A stretch of DNA of 64,000 nt from Candidatus Pelearchaeum maunauluense (GCA_030059675.1 JANVYQ010000003.1:138822-202821); one strand, 5' to 3'; positions 32,978 through 41,586 are shown, numbered from the stretch's first letter. The notes: generated from the letters alone by a model not told the origin. Program-made: numbers and translations.

Positions 32978-33460
32978 TTGGGTAAGACTGGAAGACAGAT
33001 TGTAAAGGCAAACGTGGAAGAAGTTATCTCAGACTTGCTGAAAGCCTACGCCGACGAGTGGCTAGCACACTACCAATACTGGGTAACAGCCCAGTGGATT
33101 CGCGGAATTGATGCAGATACACTAAGACCAATACTGCTGAAGCAGTCTGAAGATGAGTTGAAGCATTCTGAGAAGCTTGCGCGTAGAATAATCCAGCTGG
33201 GCGGGAAGCCCGTGTTGGATTTTAAAGACCTGCTCGCAGCTAGTGGCTGCGGCTACATACCGCCCCCCAACGATCCGACGGATATAAAGAAGGTTATAGA
33301 GGATGTTCTTAAAGCGGAGGAATGCGCCATAAAGTTCTACAGCAAGATGGTTGAAAAGTATAGAGAGACCGACGTGGTGACGCATGAACTCTTTGAGGAA
33401 TTGCTTGAAGACGAGGTGGACGACGAGGAGGAGTGGGAGAACATCCTCGCAAAGCTCTAA
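32978..33460 (+). CDS. DPS-like ferritin (DPSL/thioferritin type)
   Basis: 160 residues, four-helix ferritin-like protein. Metal-ligand helices carry ADEWLAHYQYW (E27, H31), EDELKHSEK (E60, H63) and the later AEECAIKFY and EDEVDDEEEW. Two cysteines, C91 in SGCGYIPPP and C116, are 25 apart, the spacing of the cysteine pair in archaeal DPSL proteins that protect against peroxide while storing iron. Its place after a metal regulator fits iron or manganese homeostasis. Confidence 0.8.
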   Translation: MGKTGRQIVKANVEEVISDLLKAYADEWLAHYQYWVTAQWIRGIDADTLRPILLKQSEDELKHSEKLARRIIQLGGKPVLDFKDLLAASGCGYIPPPNDPTDIKKVIEDVLKAEECAIKFYSKMVEKYRETDVVTHELFEELLEDEVDDEEEWENILAKL

Positions 33461-33465
33461 GCATT

Positions 33466-33996
33466 TTATCCTTTCTTTTCAAACACAACATAGTAGAAGA
33501 TTTTTGAGTGTTGCTTCTCTATACGTATCTTAAACATCTCTCTAAGTAGAGAAAGCGTCTCTATCATGCTCTTCTCCAGGTGTTGCGGCGGGTGGGGCGA
33601 GTATCTGGCGCCTTCAGCGTCCCAGTCCAGCAGTATCCCCAGCCCCTCGCTCTTCATAACCCTATCAACCTCACCCAACGCCTGGCGCTTATCCAATACA
33701 TGGTGAAACGTTATCGCAGTCGTTACGTAGTCAAAGAACCCATCCTTGAACGGAAGCTCTTCTGCGCGCGCTCTCTTTAGGCTTAGCCTTCCAGAGATAA
33801 TCTGCTCGCGAAACCTGCAGGTAGCTGAGTCTATGGGTTGCTGCTCTGGGTCTATGCTCCATATCCTCGCGTTTTGTGGAGCGTTCTCTAGGAGGAGCTC
33901 TACGTTGGTTGTGAATCCTGTCCCTATGTCTAGTATTGTGCTGTCAGGCTTTACGAGGAGCATTCGGTAGAGCTTGGCCAGCGTCTCCTGCCACAT
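33466..33996 (-). CDS. SAM-dependent methyltransferase (class I)
   Basis: 176 residues with motif I ILDIGTGFTTNVELLLENA, acidic SIDPEQQPID, and the post-motifs FDYVTTAITFHHV and RVMKSEGLGILLDWD, like UbiE/Methyltransf_11 proteins. Substrate unknown. It is convergent with the ferritin gene, with 5 nt between. Confidence 0.82.
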   Translation of the reverse strand: MWQETLAKLYRMLLVKPDSTILDIGTGFTTNVELLLENAPQNARIWSIDPEQQPIDSATCRFREQIISGRLSLKRARAEELPFKDGFFDYVTTAITFHHVLDKRQALGEVDRVMKSEGLGILLDWDAEGARYSPHPPQHLEKSMIETLSLLREMFKIRIEKQHSKIFYYVVFEKKG

Positions 33997-34172
33997 CCGA
34001 TTATCTTCACCGCCTACTCCATGCTGGGCGGGCTATGTATGTTGTTCGTAGATTATTTTACGCTAATCGTTTATATTATGGCGATATCCGTATGAATTTC
34101 CTCACTGTTTATGCGGAGGGCAACGTTTTTATACGAATATAGTAGCAAGACCTGCCAGGTGTCCTAGAAGAC

Positions 34173-35573
34173 TTGCGCCGCGAGCTGCTGGACTCAACGC
34201 TCCGCGAGGGAGAGCTCTTCAAGGTCTTCAGTAAGGAGGTGAAGGTTAGGATAGCCGGGAAACTGGCAGAAGCAGGGCTAAAGCGTGTGGAGCTTACAGT
34301 AGATTATCCGCCCAGAACAACCTACCAGGACGTAAAGCCAGTTGTTGATGTATTGCAGGACTATGGTGTCTTGGCTGTTCTCCACGGTAGGGCTCATGAC
34401 CAGGATATACGCGCTATGGCGCGTTATGGTGTTGAGGGCTGCGCTCTCTACCTCTCCCTAACGCAGTTGCATAGGGAGTTTAAGCTGCATGGTATCAGCT
34501 TGGACGAGGCTGTAAAACGGCTTGCCGACGCTGTAGCGGTTGCGCGCGAGCTGGGGTTTAAATACGTTAGGGCGACTGTTGAAGACGCCTCGCGCCTCTT
34601 CGTTGAAGAGGGATGGCGCGGCATCCAGCTCATAGGAGAGACGATAGGCGTGCTCAAACGCGCTGGGGCTACGCTGGTGAGCGTCCCCGACACGGCTGGG
34701 CTACTAACCCCTAGGAAGGCCGCGGAGTTCATAAAGAGTGTCAAGAGGGTATCAGAGCTTCCGATAGCAGCGCATTTCCACAACGACTATGGTATGGCTT
34801 CTGCCAACACGATTGAAGCCGCGCTGGAAGGCGCTGACGAGCTTCATGTAACAGTTATGGGGATAGGCGATAGGAATGGGATAGCAGACCTATACGAGGT
34901 GGCTGCTACGCTGGAGGATGTCCATGGAATAGAGACGGGAATAGACAGAGACAAGCTAGGCCAGCTCTACCGCTTCTTCTCGCGCGCAACGGGTATCAAG
35001 CTGCCTTGGAGGCACCCGCTCTCGGATGAGGCTAGGAGAATCCGCGCTGGAGTGCATCAGTCTATGACTATAAAAAGGCCAGAAGGCTATATACCCGCAA
35101 AGAAGCTGCAACACGACTTTGGAGCGCTGCTCTACGAGATGAGCCCATACGTTAGCCATAAGCTGGTCGCGGCCATATTGGGTGAGCGCTCGGTTGATGA
35201 GCAGCGTGTTAGGAGGCTTACTGAAGTTCTAGCGGTAGCTGTGAGGCAGACGCGCTCCAGACCAAGCCTAGAGGAGCTTAGGGAGATTATAAAGCATGAA
35301 GCGGGGGTTGAGGTGAGCATAGGCCAGCTGGAGAGGTTCTTCGGTAGTGAGAGGGTGTATATCTTGGTGAAGCTAGACCCCCGCGCCCCCGCGCGTGAGA
35401 TAGTGCACGAGCTTATGGGCTGGGATGATATAGAGAGCGTTGACGAGGTCTATGGTGATGCTGATATGGTAATAACAGCCCAGATGTCGTATAGGCATGA
35501 TAACGTCGTAAACAGGATAAGACAGCGTTTCGCTGAGGTTATTGAGGATATGAAGGTCTTGGTAACCGACTAG
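34173..35573 (+). CDS. Homocitrate-synthase-like enzyme with C-terminal RAM domain
   Basis: 466 residues. The DRE-TIM barrel (LLDSTLREGELFKVFSKE, AHFHNDYGMASANTIEAALE, GIGDRNGIADL) is that of homocitrate/isopropylmalate synthases, which condense acetyl-CoA with a 2-oxoacid. The last about 75 residues (VYILVKLDPRAPAREIVHEL, VYGDADMVI) form an Lrp/AsnC-type amino-acid-binding RAM domain. This fusion is known in archaeal homocitrate synthases and suggests feedback control by lysine or another amino acid. Other lysine-pathway genes are absent from the window. Confidence 0.85.
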   Translation: MRRELLDSTLREGELFKVFSKEVKVRIAGKLAEAGLKRVELTVDYPPRTTYQDVKPVVDVLQDYGVLAVLHGRAHDQDIRAMARYGVEGCALYLSLTQLHREFKLHGISLDEAVKRLADAVAVARELGFKYVRATVEDASRLFVEEGWRGIQLIGETIGVLKRAGATLVSVPDTAGLLTPRKAAEFIKSVKRVSELPIAAHFHNDYGMASANTIEAALEGADELHVTVMGIGDRNGIADLYEVAATLEDVHGIETGIDRDKLGQLYRFFSRATGIKLPWRHPLSDEARRIRAGVHQSMTIKRPEGYIPAKKLQHDFGALLYEMSPYVSHKLVAAILGERSVDEQRVRRLTEVLAVAVRQTRSRPSLEELREIIKHEAGVEVSIGQLERFFGSERVYILVKLDPRAPAREIVHELMGWDDIESVDEVYGDADMVITAQMSYRHDNVVNRIRQRFAEVIEDMKVLVTD

Positions 35574-35628
35574 CCTGAAAAGGATTATATTAAGCCCTTG
35601 GGGGAGGCGGCTAGTAGGGAGGGGCAGG

Positions 35629-35907
35629 ATGAGGATTCCATCACGAATAAACACTTACTGCCCGAAGTGTAATGCTCACACGGAGCATAGTGTGTCGTTG
35701 TATAAGAAGGGTAAGGAGAGGACTCTGGCGATAGGTGCTAGGCGCCACGAGAGGGAACTGCACGGCTACGGAGGCCAGAAATACCCAATACAGAGGAAGA
35801 AGGCCAAGACAACAGACAAGAAGGCGCTCCTACTCAAATGTACGAAATGCGGCCGCGTGGTTAACCGCGAGGGGATAAGGCTGAAGAAGCTGGAGATAGC
35901 GAGGTGA
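35629..35907 (+). CDS. rpl44e: Ribosomal protein L44e
   Basis: 92 residues. Zinc-binding YCPKCNAHTEHSV and LKCTKCGRVVNREG, the basic ALLLKC core and SLYKKGKERT are diagnostic of L44e in the 50S subunit. First gene of the L44e-S27e-aIF2 alpha operon. Its TGA lies inside the Shine-Dalgarno region of rps27e. Confidence 0.97.
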   Translation: MRIPSRINTYCPKCNAHTEHSVSLYKKGKERTLAIGARRHERELHGYGGQKYPIQRKKAKTTDKKALLLKCTKCGRVVNREGIRLKKLEIAR

Positions 35908-35908
35908 T
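35901..35908 (+). promoter_or_regulatory. Shine-Dalgarno site deciding the rps27e start
   Basis: GAGGTGAT, a near-perfect anti-SD match, ends 5 nt before the ACG at 35914 and overlaps the L44e stop codon. It is the only strong ribosome-binding site between the two genes. Confidence 0.7.
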
Positions 35909-35913
35909 GAGAA

Positions 35914-36117
35914 ACGTCTAAAACCGAGTGGAGCAGGCTAATACCGAAGCCGACCAGCAAGTTCCTAGTCGTCATATGCAACGAGTGTAATAACAGGCAG
36001 ATTGTCTTTGACTCCGCTAAGATACAGGTAAAGTGCAACGTTTGCGGCGCTGTCCTGGCCCAACCATCTGGCGGTAAGGCGATAATAACAGGAAAGGTTG
36101 TAGAAGCTTATGACTGA
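35914..36117 (+). CDS. rps27e: Ribosomal protein S27e, apparent ACG start
   Basis: 67 residues: SKTEWSRLIPKPTSKFLVVI, then the zinc-finger pairs CNECNN and CNVCGAVLAQPSGGKA, typical of S27e. The frame has no ATG, GTG or TTG before the conserved core. The codon in the place of the initiator is ACG, giving (M)SKTEW as in homologues, with a strong SD 5 nt upstream. Either ACG is used to start or one base differs in this assembly. The 3' end overlaps the aIF2 alpha start by 8 nt. Confidence 0.9.
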   Translation, partial: TSKTEWSRLIPKPTSKFLVVICNECNNRQIVFDSAKIQVKCNVCGAVLAQPSGGKAIITGKVVEAYD

Positions 36118-36898
36118 GCAGGAGGCGCATCTCCCTGAGATAGGGGAGCTGGTAGTAGGTAAGGTAATGCGCATAGACCGCTTCGCCGCCTATCTAATCT
36201 TGGAAGACTATCCTGGAGTAGAGGCGTTCGTACACATATCGGAAATATCGCTCAAATGGGTCAGGAATATACGCGACTACCTCAGAGAAGGGCAGAGGGA
36301 CGTCTTTAAAGTAATTAGAATAAACCCAAAGGCTCTACAGGTTGATGTATCTCTCAGGAGGGTTTCGCAGAGGGAGAGAACTGATAAGATACTCGCTTGG
36401 AAGAGGAAGCAGAAGGTTGCTAAGATACTCTCAACGTTGAGGGAGCGTGCTGGGATTAGTGATGAGGAGATTGCCGAGCTGATTAAGAAGCCGCTGGGCG
36501 ATGAGGTGGATAAGATATATGATGTGTTTGAGAAGATTTCGGAAGGCGAGCCCGCGAGTAGTTTTCTCCCCAACCTTCCAGAGAAGATAATGCAGGAGCT
36601 TGAGGGCCTCGTTAGGCAGAAGATAAAGCATAAGATAGCAGTTATACAGGGCGACTTGGTTATGAAGTGTAATGGGAGGAATGGCGCTGAAGCAATAAGA
36701 ACAACAGCCCGCGAGATTGAGGGGCTGGCGGGTAAGAAGGAGGAAGTGAGCATAACTGTGAAGGGCTCTCCCCATTATTTGCTGCGCATAAAGGCGGCAG
36801 ACCAGGAGAGAGCGGAGGAGTTGCTTGAAGAAGTTTTGAGAAAGGCTGAAGAATTGATGAAGGGATTTGGGGGGAGTGTTGAGTTTAAGCGTGGCTAA
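36110..36898 (+). CDS. Translation initiation factor aIF2 subunit alpha
   Basis: 262 residues. N-terminal S1 domain (GELVVGKVMRIDRFAAYLIL, EAFVHISEIS), central helical domain (RTDKILAWKRKQKVAKIL) and C-terminal alpha/beta domain (KGSPHYLLRIKAADQERAEE). It joins aIF2 gamma and beta in delivering initiator tRNA. Standard operon with L44e and S27e. Nop10, often next, is not here. Confidence 0.96.
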   Translation: MTEQEAHLPEIGELVVGKVMRIDRFAAYLILEDYPGVEAFVHISEISLKWVRNIRDYLREGQRDVFKVIRINPKALQVDVSLRRVSQRERTDKILAWKRKQKVAKILSTLRERAGISDEEIAELIKKPLGDEVDKIYDVFEKISEGEPASSFLPNLPEKIMQELEGLVRQKIKHKIAVIQGDLVMKCNGRNGAEAIRTTAREIEGLAGKKEEVSITVKGSPHYLLRIKAADQERAEELLEEVLRKAEELMKGFGGSVEFKRG

Positions 36899-37236
36899 AT
36901 AGGCCGCCTGCTGCTCTCTATCTTCTCTATCTTGAACTGGAGCGACCTACGCCTAACAATCATAGCCTTACCCTCCTGCTTGGCGTATTTCGCGTTGACC
37001 TCAACATCCATGGGCAGCGGCTCCTGCGTAGTCTCGACCTCAAGAACCCTAGCATCAGGCGGAAACTCGGCCAACCTACCCTTCCCAAGCTTAACCTCCA
37101 TACCAATATGCTCAAATCCGCCCAACGTCCTTGCAGGCTCCTCAAGAACAGTAACACGGTACCGCAGTATGTTCTTGGCGCGTTCAGAACGGGTTTTGGA
37201 GGCCTGCTTAGTAGATGTTACAGACATTACATACAC
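36895..37236 (-). CDS. Conserved basic protein of unknown function
   Basis: 113 residues, not recognised. It starts with a basic Ser/Arg-rich segment (TSTKQASKTRSERAKNI), continues with a strand-rich region (RYRVTVLEEPARTLGGFEHI, RVLEVETTQEPLPMDVEV) and ends basic. The composition is compatible with a ribosome- or nucleic-acid-associated protein. GTG 37236 lies about 26 nt from a TATA-like gcttaataag on the minus strand; an in-frame ATG at 37227 is possible. It overlaps aIF2 alpha convergently by 4 nt. Confidence 0.6.
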   Translation of the reverse strand: MYVMSVTSTKQASKTRSERAKNILRYRVTVLEEPARTLGGFEHIGMEVKLGKGRLAEFPPDARVLEVETTQEPLPMDVEVNAKYAKQEGKAMIVRRRSLQFKIEKIESSRRPI

Positions 37237-37282
37237 CGCTTAACATTCTTTCCGCCTACTTATTAAGCATACACCTGAATAA

Positions 37283-38449
37283 TTAGCGCTTCATTACCAA
37301 GACTGAAGATGCTTGCATTAGGTCTCCCCATGCTTGGCATAGCCCAACCTCTACGTCCCGTCTCACTTGACGCTTGCCTGCTTCGCCTCTCAACTGCCAG
37401 AATATCTCGCAGACCTTCATCATGCCAGCCGCAGCTATCGGATTCCCAACGCCCAGAAGACCGCCTGAGGGATTTACAGGCAGGTCCCCATCACGCTCAG
37501 TAACACCATCCTCCAACAACCTAGGAGCCTCACCACGGCCACATAGCTGAAGCCCCTCCATGTGATGCAGCTCCTTATATGTGAATGGATCGTAAACCTC
37601 AGCTACGTGCACTTGCTTGCGCGGGTTCTCTATCCCCGCCATCTTATACGCCTGCTTGGCCGCCTTCTCAAGGTAGAGTGGATACTTGAGGTCGCGGTTG
37701 GTCCAGTAGGCGGTGTCCAGGTTCCAGCCAACGCCAGCTATCCATACTGGGTTGTCGGTCAGCTTCTTAGCCACCCGCTCGGATGCCAGGATAACCGCCG
37801 CGGCGCCGTCGCTGGGAGGGCTTACATCAAGCCTATTAACAGGCCAGGCTATCACCTCGGAGTTTAGCACGTCATCAACCGTTATGTTTCCAGCAAGCTG
37901 GGCGCATGGGTGGTCTAGAGCGTTCCTCTTATTCTTAACAGCTACGCGCGCTATCTGCTCCTTCCTAATACCATAGGAATGCATGTAGCGGTTCATCTCC
38001 AGCGCGAATATCCAGAGCAGATTTACCCCCAGTGGTCTCTCTAGCGAGTGGTGGAATATTGTCCAGAACGCTTTCTGGGGATGCGGCTGGTGTGGCGACA
38101 TCTTCTCCTCAGCTACGCATAGACATATGTCTGATAGTCCAGAAGCCACGTGCCACCATCCAGCTATTGGTGTGAATACCCCAGTAGCGCCGCCTATGAA
38201 TACCCTTACATGAGGCTTCTTGATGGCTCCAGCGCCCTCCAGCAGGTATTCGCTCTTCATGTGAATCCCGTCAAAGGCGTCTGGTGCGGTTCCCGTAACT
38301 ACCGTATCAACGTCCTTGAGGGTTATCCCAGCAGAGTCCAGCGCCATCTTCGCTGCCTCGTATGAGAGCTCTCGCCCCTCCTCCAGAAGTCTGCGCCTGA
38401 AGAGCGTTATGCCAGCCCCTATAACCGCAACCCTACGCTTCGCAGCCAT
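37283..38449 (-). CDS. Thiolase-superfamily protein lacking catalytic Cys
   Basis: About 388 residues of the archaeal SCP2-thiolase/acetyl-CoA acetyltransferase group (RRVAVIGAGITLFRRRL, SYEAAKMALDSAGI, LPVNPSGGLLGVGNPIAAAG). The position of the acyl-accepting cysteine reads FIGGATGVFTP, without Cys, and the usual GHP histidine is Asn (GNP). Archaeal members of this kind often work with a DUF35 protein or HMG-CoA synthase; neither is adjacent. Thiolysis by the standard mechanism is unlikely. ATG 38449 is preferred over GTG 38476. Confidence 0.8.
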   Translation of the reverse strand: MAAKRRVAVIGAGITLFRRRLLEEGRELSYEAAKMALDSAGITLKDVDTVVTGTAPDAFDGIHMKSEYLLEGAGAIKKPHVRVFIGGATGVFTPIAGWWHVASGLSDICLCVAEEKMSPHQPHPQKAFWTIFHHSLERPLGVNLLWIFALEMNRYMHSYGIRKEQIARVAVKNKRNALDHPCAQLAGNITVDDVLNSEVIAWPVNRLDVSPPSDGAAAVILASERVAKKLTDNPVWIAGVGWNLDTAYWTNRDLKYPLYLEKAAKQAYKMAGIENPRKQVHVAEVYDPFTYKELHHMEGLQLCGRGEAPRLLEDGVTERDGDLPVNPSGGLLGVGNPIAAAGMMKVCEIFWQLRGEAGKRQVRRDVEVGLCQAWGDLMQASSVLVMKR

Positions 38450-38475
38450 GGACAGCCCCTCAATACTCCTAAACA

Positions 38476-38697
38476 CTACTTGATAAGCCCTTTCTCCTTG
38501 GCGCGTTTCATCACATTCCGCACAACTTCAACAGCATCCATCAAGCGCTTCCTCTCATCCTCGGTCAATAACTGCATCTCAACAGCCAGGGGAGAGTCAA
38601 TCAGCAACTTTAGGTTTATCATGGCATTACCTATGCTGGAGCGGAGGACTTCAAGCTTATGCTCCTCCGACCACCTGCCAGGCCTTATCAAGGACAT
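38476..38697 (-). CDS. Small helical protein between thiolase paralogues
   Basis: 73 residues, all helical and charged (HKLEVLRSSIGNAMINLKLL, TEDERKRLMDAVEVVRNVMK). Not recognised. It ends directly at the start of the downstream thiolase-like gene and begins 45 nt after the upstream one, so it is probably part of the same operon and may be a partner subunit. Confidence 0.6.
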   Translation of the reverse strand: MSLIRPGRWSEEHKLEVLRSSIGNAMINLKLLIDSPLAVEMQLLTEDERKRLMDAVEVVRNVMKRAKEKGLIK

Positions 38698-38742
38698 CTC
38701 TCCCAGCTATCGTTCTCCTTTAAAGAGTTCCCGAAGCAACCG

Positions 38743-39870
38743 CTATGTGGATAGTATTAGCACAGTGCATGAAGCAGTTATCGGCGGACTGCATGAGAGG
38801 ACTGCGCAGGTCTCGGCATCTTCAAGCTGCGCCGCTCCCGCCTGGCCCCTTAGCTGCATAACTGCCTCATAGACGCGTGACGCCCCACTGGCTTCTAGGA
38901 GGTCTCCCATCCCTAGAGAGCCGCCCGAAACGTTAACGGGTATGTCGGTCTCAAAGCTGCGCTTTCTTCTACCACCTATTCCAAGAGCCTCACTAGCTTG
39001 TAGCTGTTTGAAGCTAATCCTATCCTCCACCTCCGCAAAGTCCAGCTGACGCGCTGGGCGTGTTATCTTAGCCATCTTCAGAGCCTTCGCAGCTGCGAGC
39101 CGCATATAATCAAAGCTCGCTGGATTACGGTTCTCCACCATTAGTGTTTCTGAACACCAGCCGACGCCCGTGATGTAGATTGGAGTATCAGTAATCCTCC
39201 TAGCCTTCCTAGCGTTTGCTAGTATGAAGACGATAGCCCCGTCAGAAGGCTGGGCGAAGTCAAGCTCACTCAGGGGGCTGTATGTCTCAGGCCTGGCTAA
39301 AGCCTCCTCTAGTGAGATGTCTGCACCATAGGGCGCCCTAGGGTTCCTGAGAGCGTTCCTCTTATTCTCAGATACAACACGCGCAAGAGCTTCTCTCCCC
39401 AGGCCGCGCTCCTCAAGATAGCGCTTAGCCTCAAGCGCAGCGAGAGCAGGGACGCTCAAACCCAGCTGGCGGTGATAGAGCGGGTCCAGCGCAAGCTCAT
39501 AAACCTCGGCGAGGCTCTTCACCTCTGATGGCTTTCCATGAGCTGCCACAACGGCTACATCAAACACGCCAGTAGCTATCTGCATGTAAGCATTAACCAA
39601 GCCTTGGATACCGTCTCCAGAGACGGTGCATATCGTCCTGAGAGCGGCGCCGAGCTGGTCTGGGCTGTACTCGCTGGTTATGCTATACCCCTCCCAGAAG
39701 TCCTGCTGGCAGTGGATAAACGTATCCACATCGCGGCGCGGGTTTAGGCTAGTCTCTGCAAAAGCCCGCGAAGCTGCCTCAAAATCCATCTCCCTGAAGT
39801 CCATCTCATCTATACGCTGCCTATAGCCGACCTGCCCAACACCCACTATCGCTACCTTCCCACTCAACAC
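38743..39870 (-). CDS. Second thiolase-superfamily protein, diverged
   Basis: 375 residues, paralogue of the neighbouring thiolase-like gene: KVAIVGVGQVGYRQRIDEMD, VYEAVMQLRGQAGAAQ and VSENKRNALRNPRAPYG align with it. The nucleophile region reads ICTVSGDGIQGLVNAY and the C-terminal histidine motif reads SLGMGDLLEASG, so the catalytic residues are missing here too. Two degenerate paralogues with a small protein between them suggest a non-catalytic or chemically altered heteromeric complex. Confidence 0.75.
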   Translation of the reverse strand: MLSGKVAIVGVGQVGYRQRIDEMDFREMDFEAASRAFAETSLNPRRDVDTFIHCQQDFWEGYSITSEYSPDQLGAALRTICTVSGDGIQGLVNAYMQIATGVFDVAVVAAHGKPSEVKSLAEVYELALDPLYHRQLGLSVPALAALEAKRYLEERGLGREALARVVSENKRNALRNPRAPYGADISLEEALARPETYSPLSELDFAQPSDGAIVFILANARKARRITDTPIYITGVGWCSETLMVENRNPASFDYMRLAAAKALKMAKITRPARQLDFAEVEDRISFKQLQASEALGIGGRRKRSFETDIPVNVSGGSLGMGDLLEASGASRVYEAVMQLRGQAGAAQLEDAETCAVLSCSPPITASCTVLILST

Positions 39871-39958
39871 CCGCGAATGATGTTAGGCGTTTATTATCTC
39901 TTAACGGGGGAAAGTTATTTTTGTAGGCGCGTTCTCATCGGCTTGTCGTGTAGGTGTA

Positions 39959-40729
39959 ATGCCCGTCAACATAATAATGGTCTTCATACTGGCCGCCGCC
40001 TCAGCTTCGTTAGGTGCTTTGATAGGCGCTGGCGGTGGGTTCATCTTCGTCCCGATAATGCTCTACCTAGGCTACCCACCGCAGCAAGCAGTGAGCACCA
40101 GCCTCGTTATGGTCTTCTTCAACGCCCTTTCATCGTCCTCAGTATACTATCGCCAGAAGAGGCTCAACCTCACAAGAGCGGCCAGCCTAGGCGTCTTAAC
40201 CCTGCCAGGAGCTGTAATTGGTGGATACACGCTCACATACCTCAACCCAGGAACGTTTAAGCTCATCTTCGGCGCTTTCCTCGCGTCGGCAGCTCTTTAT
40301 ATGGTTGTGAGGAGCGGGCATAGGTCTTCCACCGTGTTTAGAGCTGATGAGATGGATAGGGCGCCGAGGATAAAGCTCGGCTACCCGCTGGCGGCAGCCA
40401 GCGGGTTTGTATCCAGCATGTTCGGAGTTGGGGGAGGGATACTCCTAGTCCCAGCATTCATACACATCATAAACCTGCCAACACACATAGCCACAGCCAC
40501 AAGCCAGTTCATAACAGCCTTCGCATCAGGCTTCGGCTTCACCACAATAACATCCCTGGGAGGCGCCGACGTAGCTTTGCTGCCGGCAGCAGCCCTAGCT
40601 GGAGTAGCAGGCGTCCAAGCAGGAGCCAGAATAAGCAAGCGCGTAAGAGCGCGTATAATAGAGATAATCGCGGGGCTCGCGCTCTTCACAGTGGCGGTCA
40701 ACCTTATAGCAGGCTCTCTCACCGCCTAG
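39959..40729 (+). CDS. TauE/SafE-family membrane exporter
   Basis: 256 residues, about eight hydrophobic segments in two repeats, each with a glycine-rich turn (GALIGAGGGFIFVPIMLYLG and SSMFGVGGGILLVPAFIH). Family members transport sulfite, sulfoacetate or other organosulfur anions across the membrane. Substrate not determinable. It overlaps the next minus-strand gene by 11 nt. Confidence 0.88.
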   Translation: MPVNIIMVFILAAASASLGALIGAGGGFIFVPIMLYLGYPPQQAVSTSLVMVFFNALSSSSVYYRQKRLNLTRAASLGVLTLPGAVIGGYTLTYLNPGTFKLIFGAFLASAALYMVVRSGHRSSTVFRADEMDRAPRIKLGYPLAAASGFVSSMFGVGGGILLVPAFIHIINLPTHIATATSQFITAFASGFGFTTITSLGGADVALLPAAALAGVAGVQAGARISKRVRARIIEIIAGLALFTVAVNLIAGSLTA

Positions 40730-40904
40730 ACCCGCATGAGCCAGAGAGACAACCAGGGCACACACAATCCCTAGCAAGGAGGGAAAGCTCCCGCCGTCTC
40801 TCCTCAGAAACCTCAATAGAAGCACACCAACAAGAACCATCATACAACCCACACTCAAAACTACAGCCACAAGCCCCGCAGACAACCTTACGCGGCACAA
40901 ACAC
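40719..40904 (-). CDS. Cysteine-rich CWC-family small protein
   Basis: 61 residues with nine cysteines: VCGACGCSFECG, GSCWCASIEVS and CVCPGCL match the cysteine-rich CWC family. The pattern suggests bound zinc or other metal; function unknown. GTG start at 40904. It lies just upstream, on the same strand, of nothing recognisable and converges with the TauE gene. Confidence 0.65.
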   Translation of the reverse strand: MFVPRKVVCGACGCSFECGLYDGSCWCASIEVSEERRRELSLLARDCVCPGCLSGSCGSRR

Positions 40905-40932
40905 AACAACACAAAAAGGAAGATTATAAACA

Positions 40933-41004
40933 TGGACCGGCGGGGATTTGAACCCCGGACCTCCCGCGTGCGAGGCGGGCGATCTTCCGCTGATCTACCG
41001 GCCC
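40933..41004 (-). tRNA. tRNA-Ala(CGC)
   Basis: GGGCCGG/CCGGTCC acceptor including the G3-T70 wobble pair that identifies alanine tRNAs, anticodon arm CCCGC-CTCGCAC-GCGGG (anticodon CGC), T arm CGGGG-TTCAAAT-CCCCG. No intron. Confidence 0.93.
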
Positions 41005-41079
41005 TCCCTTGTTGTGGTGTTTGTTTAGCTGGTCTTAACTGTTGCGGTTGTAAGTCTTAATATTGTGTTGGGTCTGGTT

Positions 41080-41535
41080 ATGGCTGGGTGTTTGGTGGGG
41101 GCTTTGGGTGTAGATTTGGCTAGTAGGGATGTTTATGAGAAGTTGCTTGACATGGCGTTGGAGAGGGTGTCTAAGACTGTGGCCAGGGCTGGTGATAGGG
41201 CGTTGGAGCTTAGGCCGACGCTTATCCAGGGTGGGAGGAATATCGTCTTGACGAACTTGGGGCAGATAGCGAAGACGCTTAACCGCGAGCCTGAGCATCT
41301 TGCTAGGTTTATTTTGAAGGAGACTGGCAGGGCTGGGGCTGTTGAGGATGATAGACTCAACATTCAGGGTAGGATAACTCCAGAGGAGGTGCGTAAGCTC
41401 CTAGAGCTTTACATAAAGGAGTTTGTTAAATGCCCCATCTGTGGAGGTATAGACACAAAGCTGGTGAGCGAGAAGCGGTTTAGGTTTGTTGTATGTGAGG
41501 TCTGTGGTGCTAAGAACCCAGTACGCAGGATATAG
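41080..41535 (+). CDS. Translation initiation factor aIF2 subunit beta
   Basis: About 151 residues. Central domain (RNIVLTNLGQIAKTLNREPE, HLARFILKETG) and C-terminal zinc finger (VKCPICGGIDTKLVSEKRF, CEVCGAKNP) are diagnostic of the aIF2 beta/eIF5 family. The start is uncertain: GTG 41065, ATG 41080 and TTG 41116 are in frame; homologues would start close to the last. It is followed by DUF424, the usual archaeal order. Confidence 0.92.
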   Translation: MAGCLVGALGVDLASRDVYEKLLDMALERVSKTVARAGDRALELRPTLIQGGRNIVLTNLGQIAKTLNREPEHLARFILKETGRAGAVEDDRLNIQGRITPEEVRKLLELYIKEFVKCPICGGIDTKLVSEKRFRFVVCEVCGAKNPVRRI

Positions 41536-41586
41536 GGAGCGTGAATATTTTTTATTCGCTAGAGCTATAAAGGGAGTAAGACGGAG

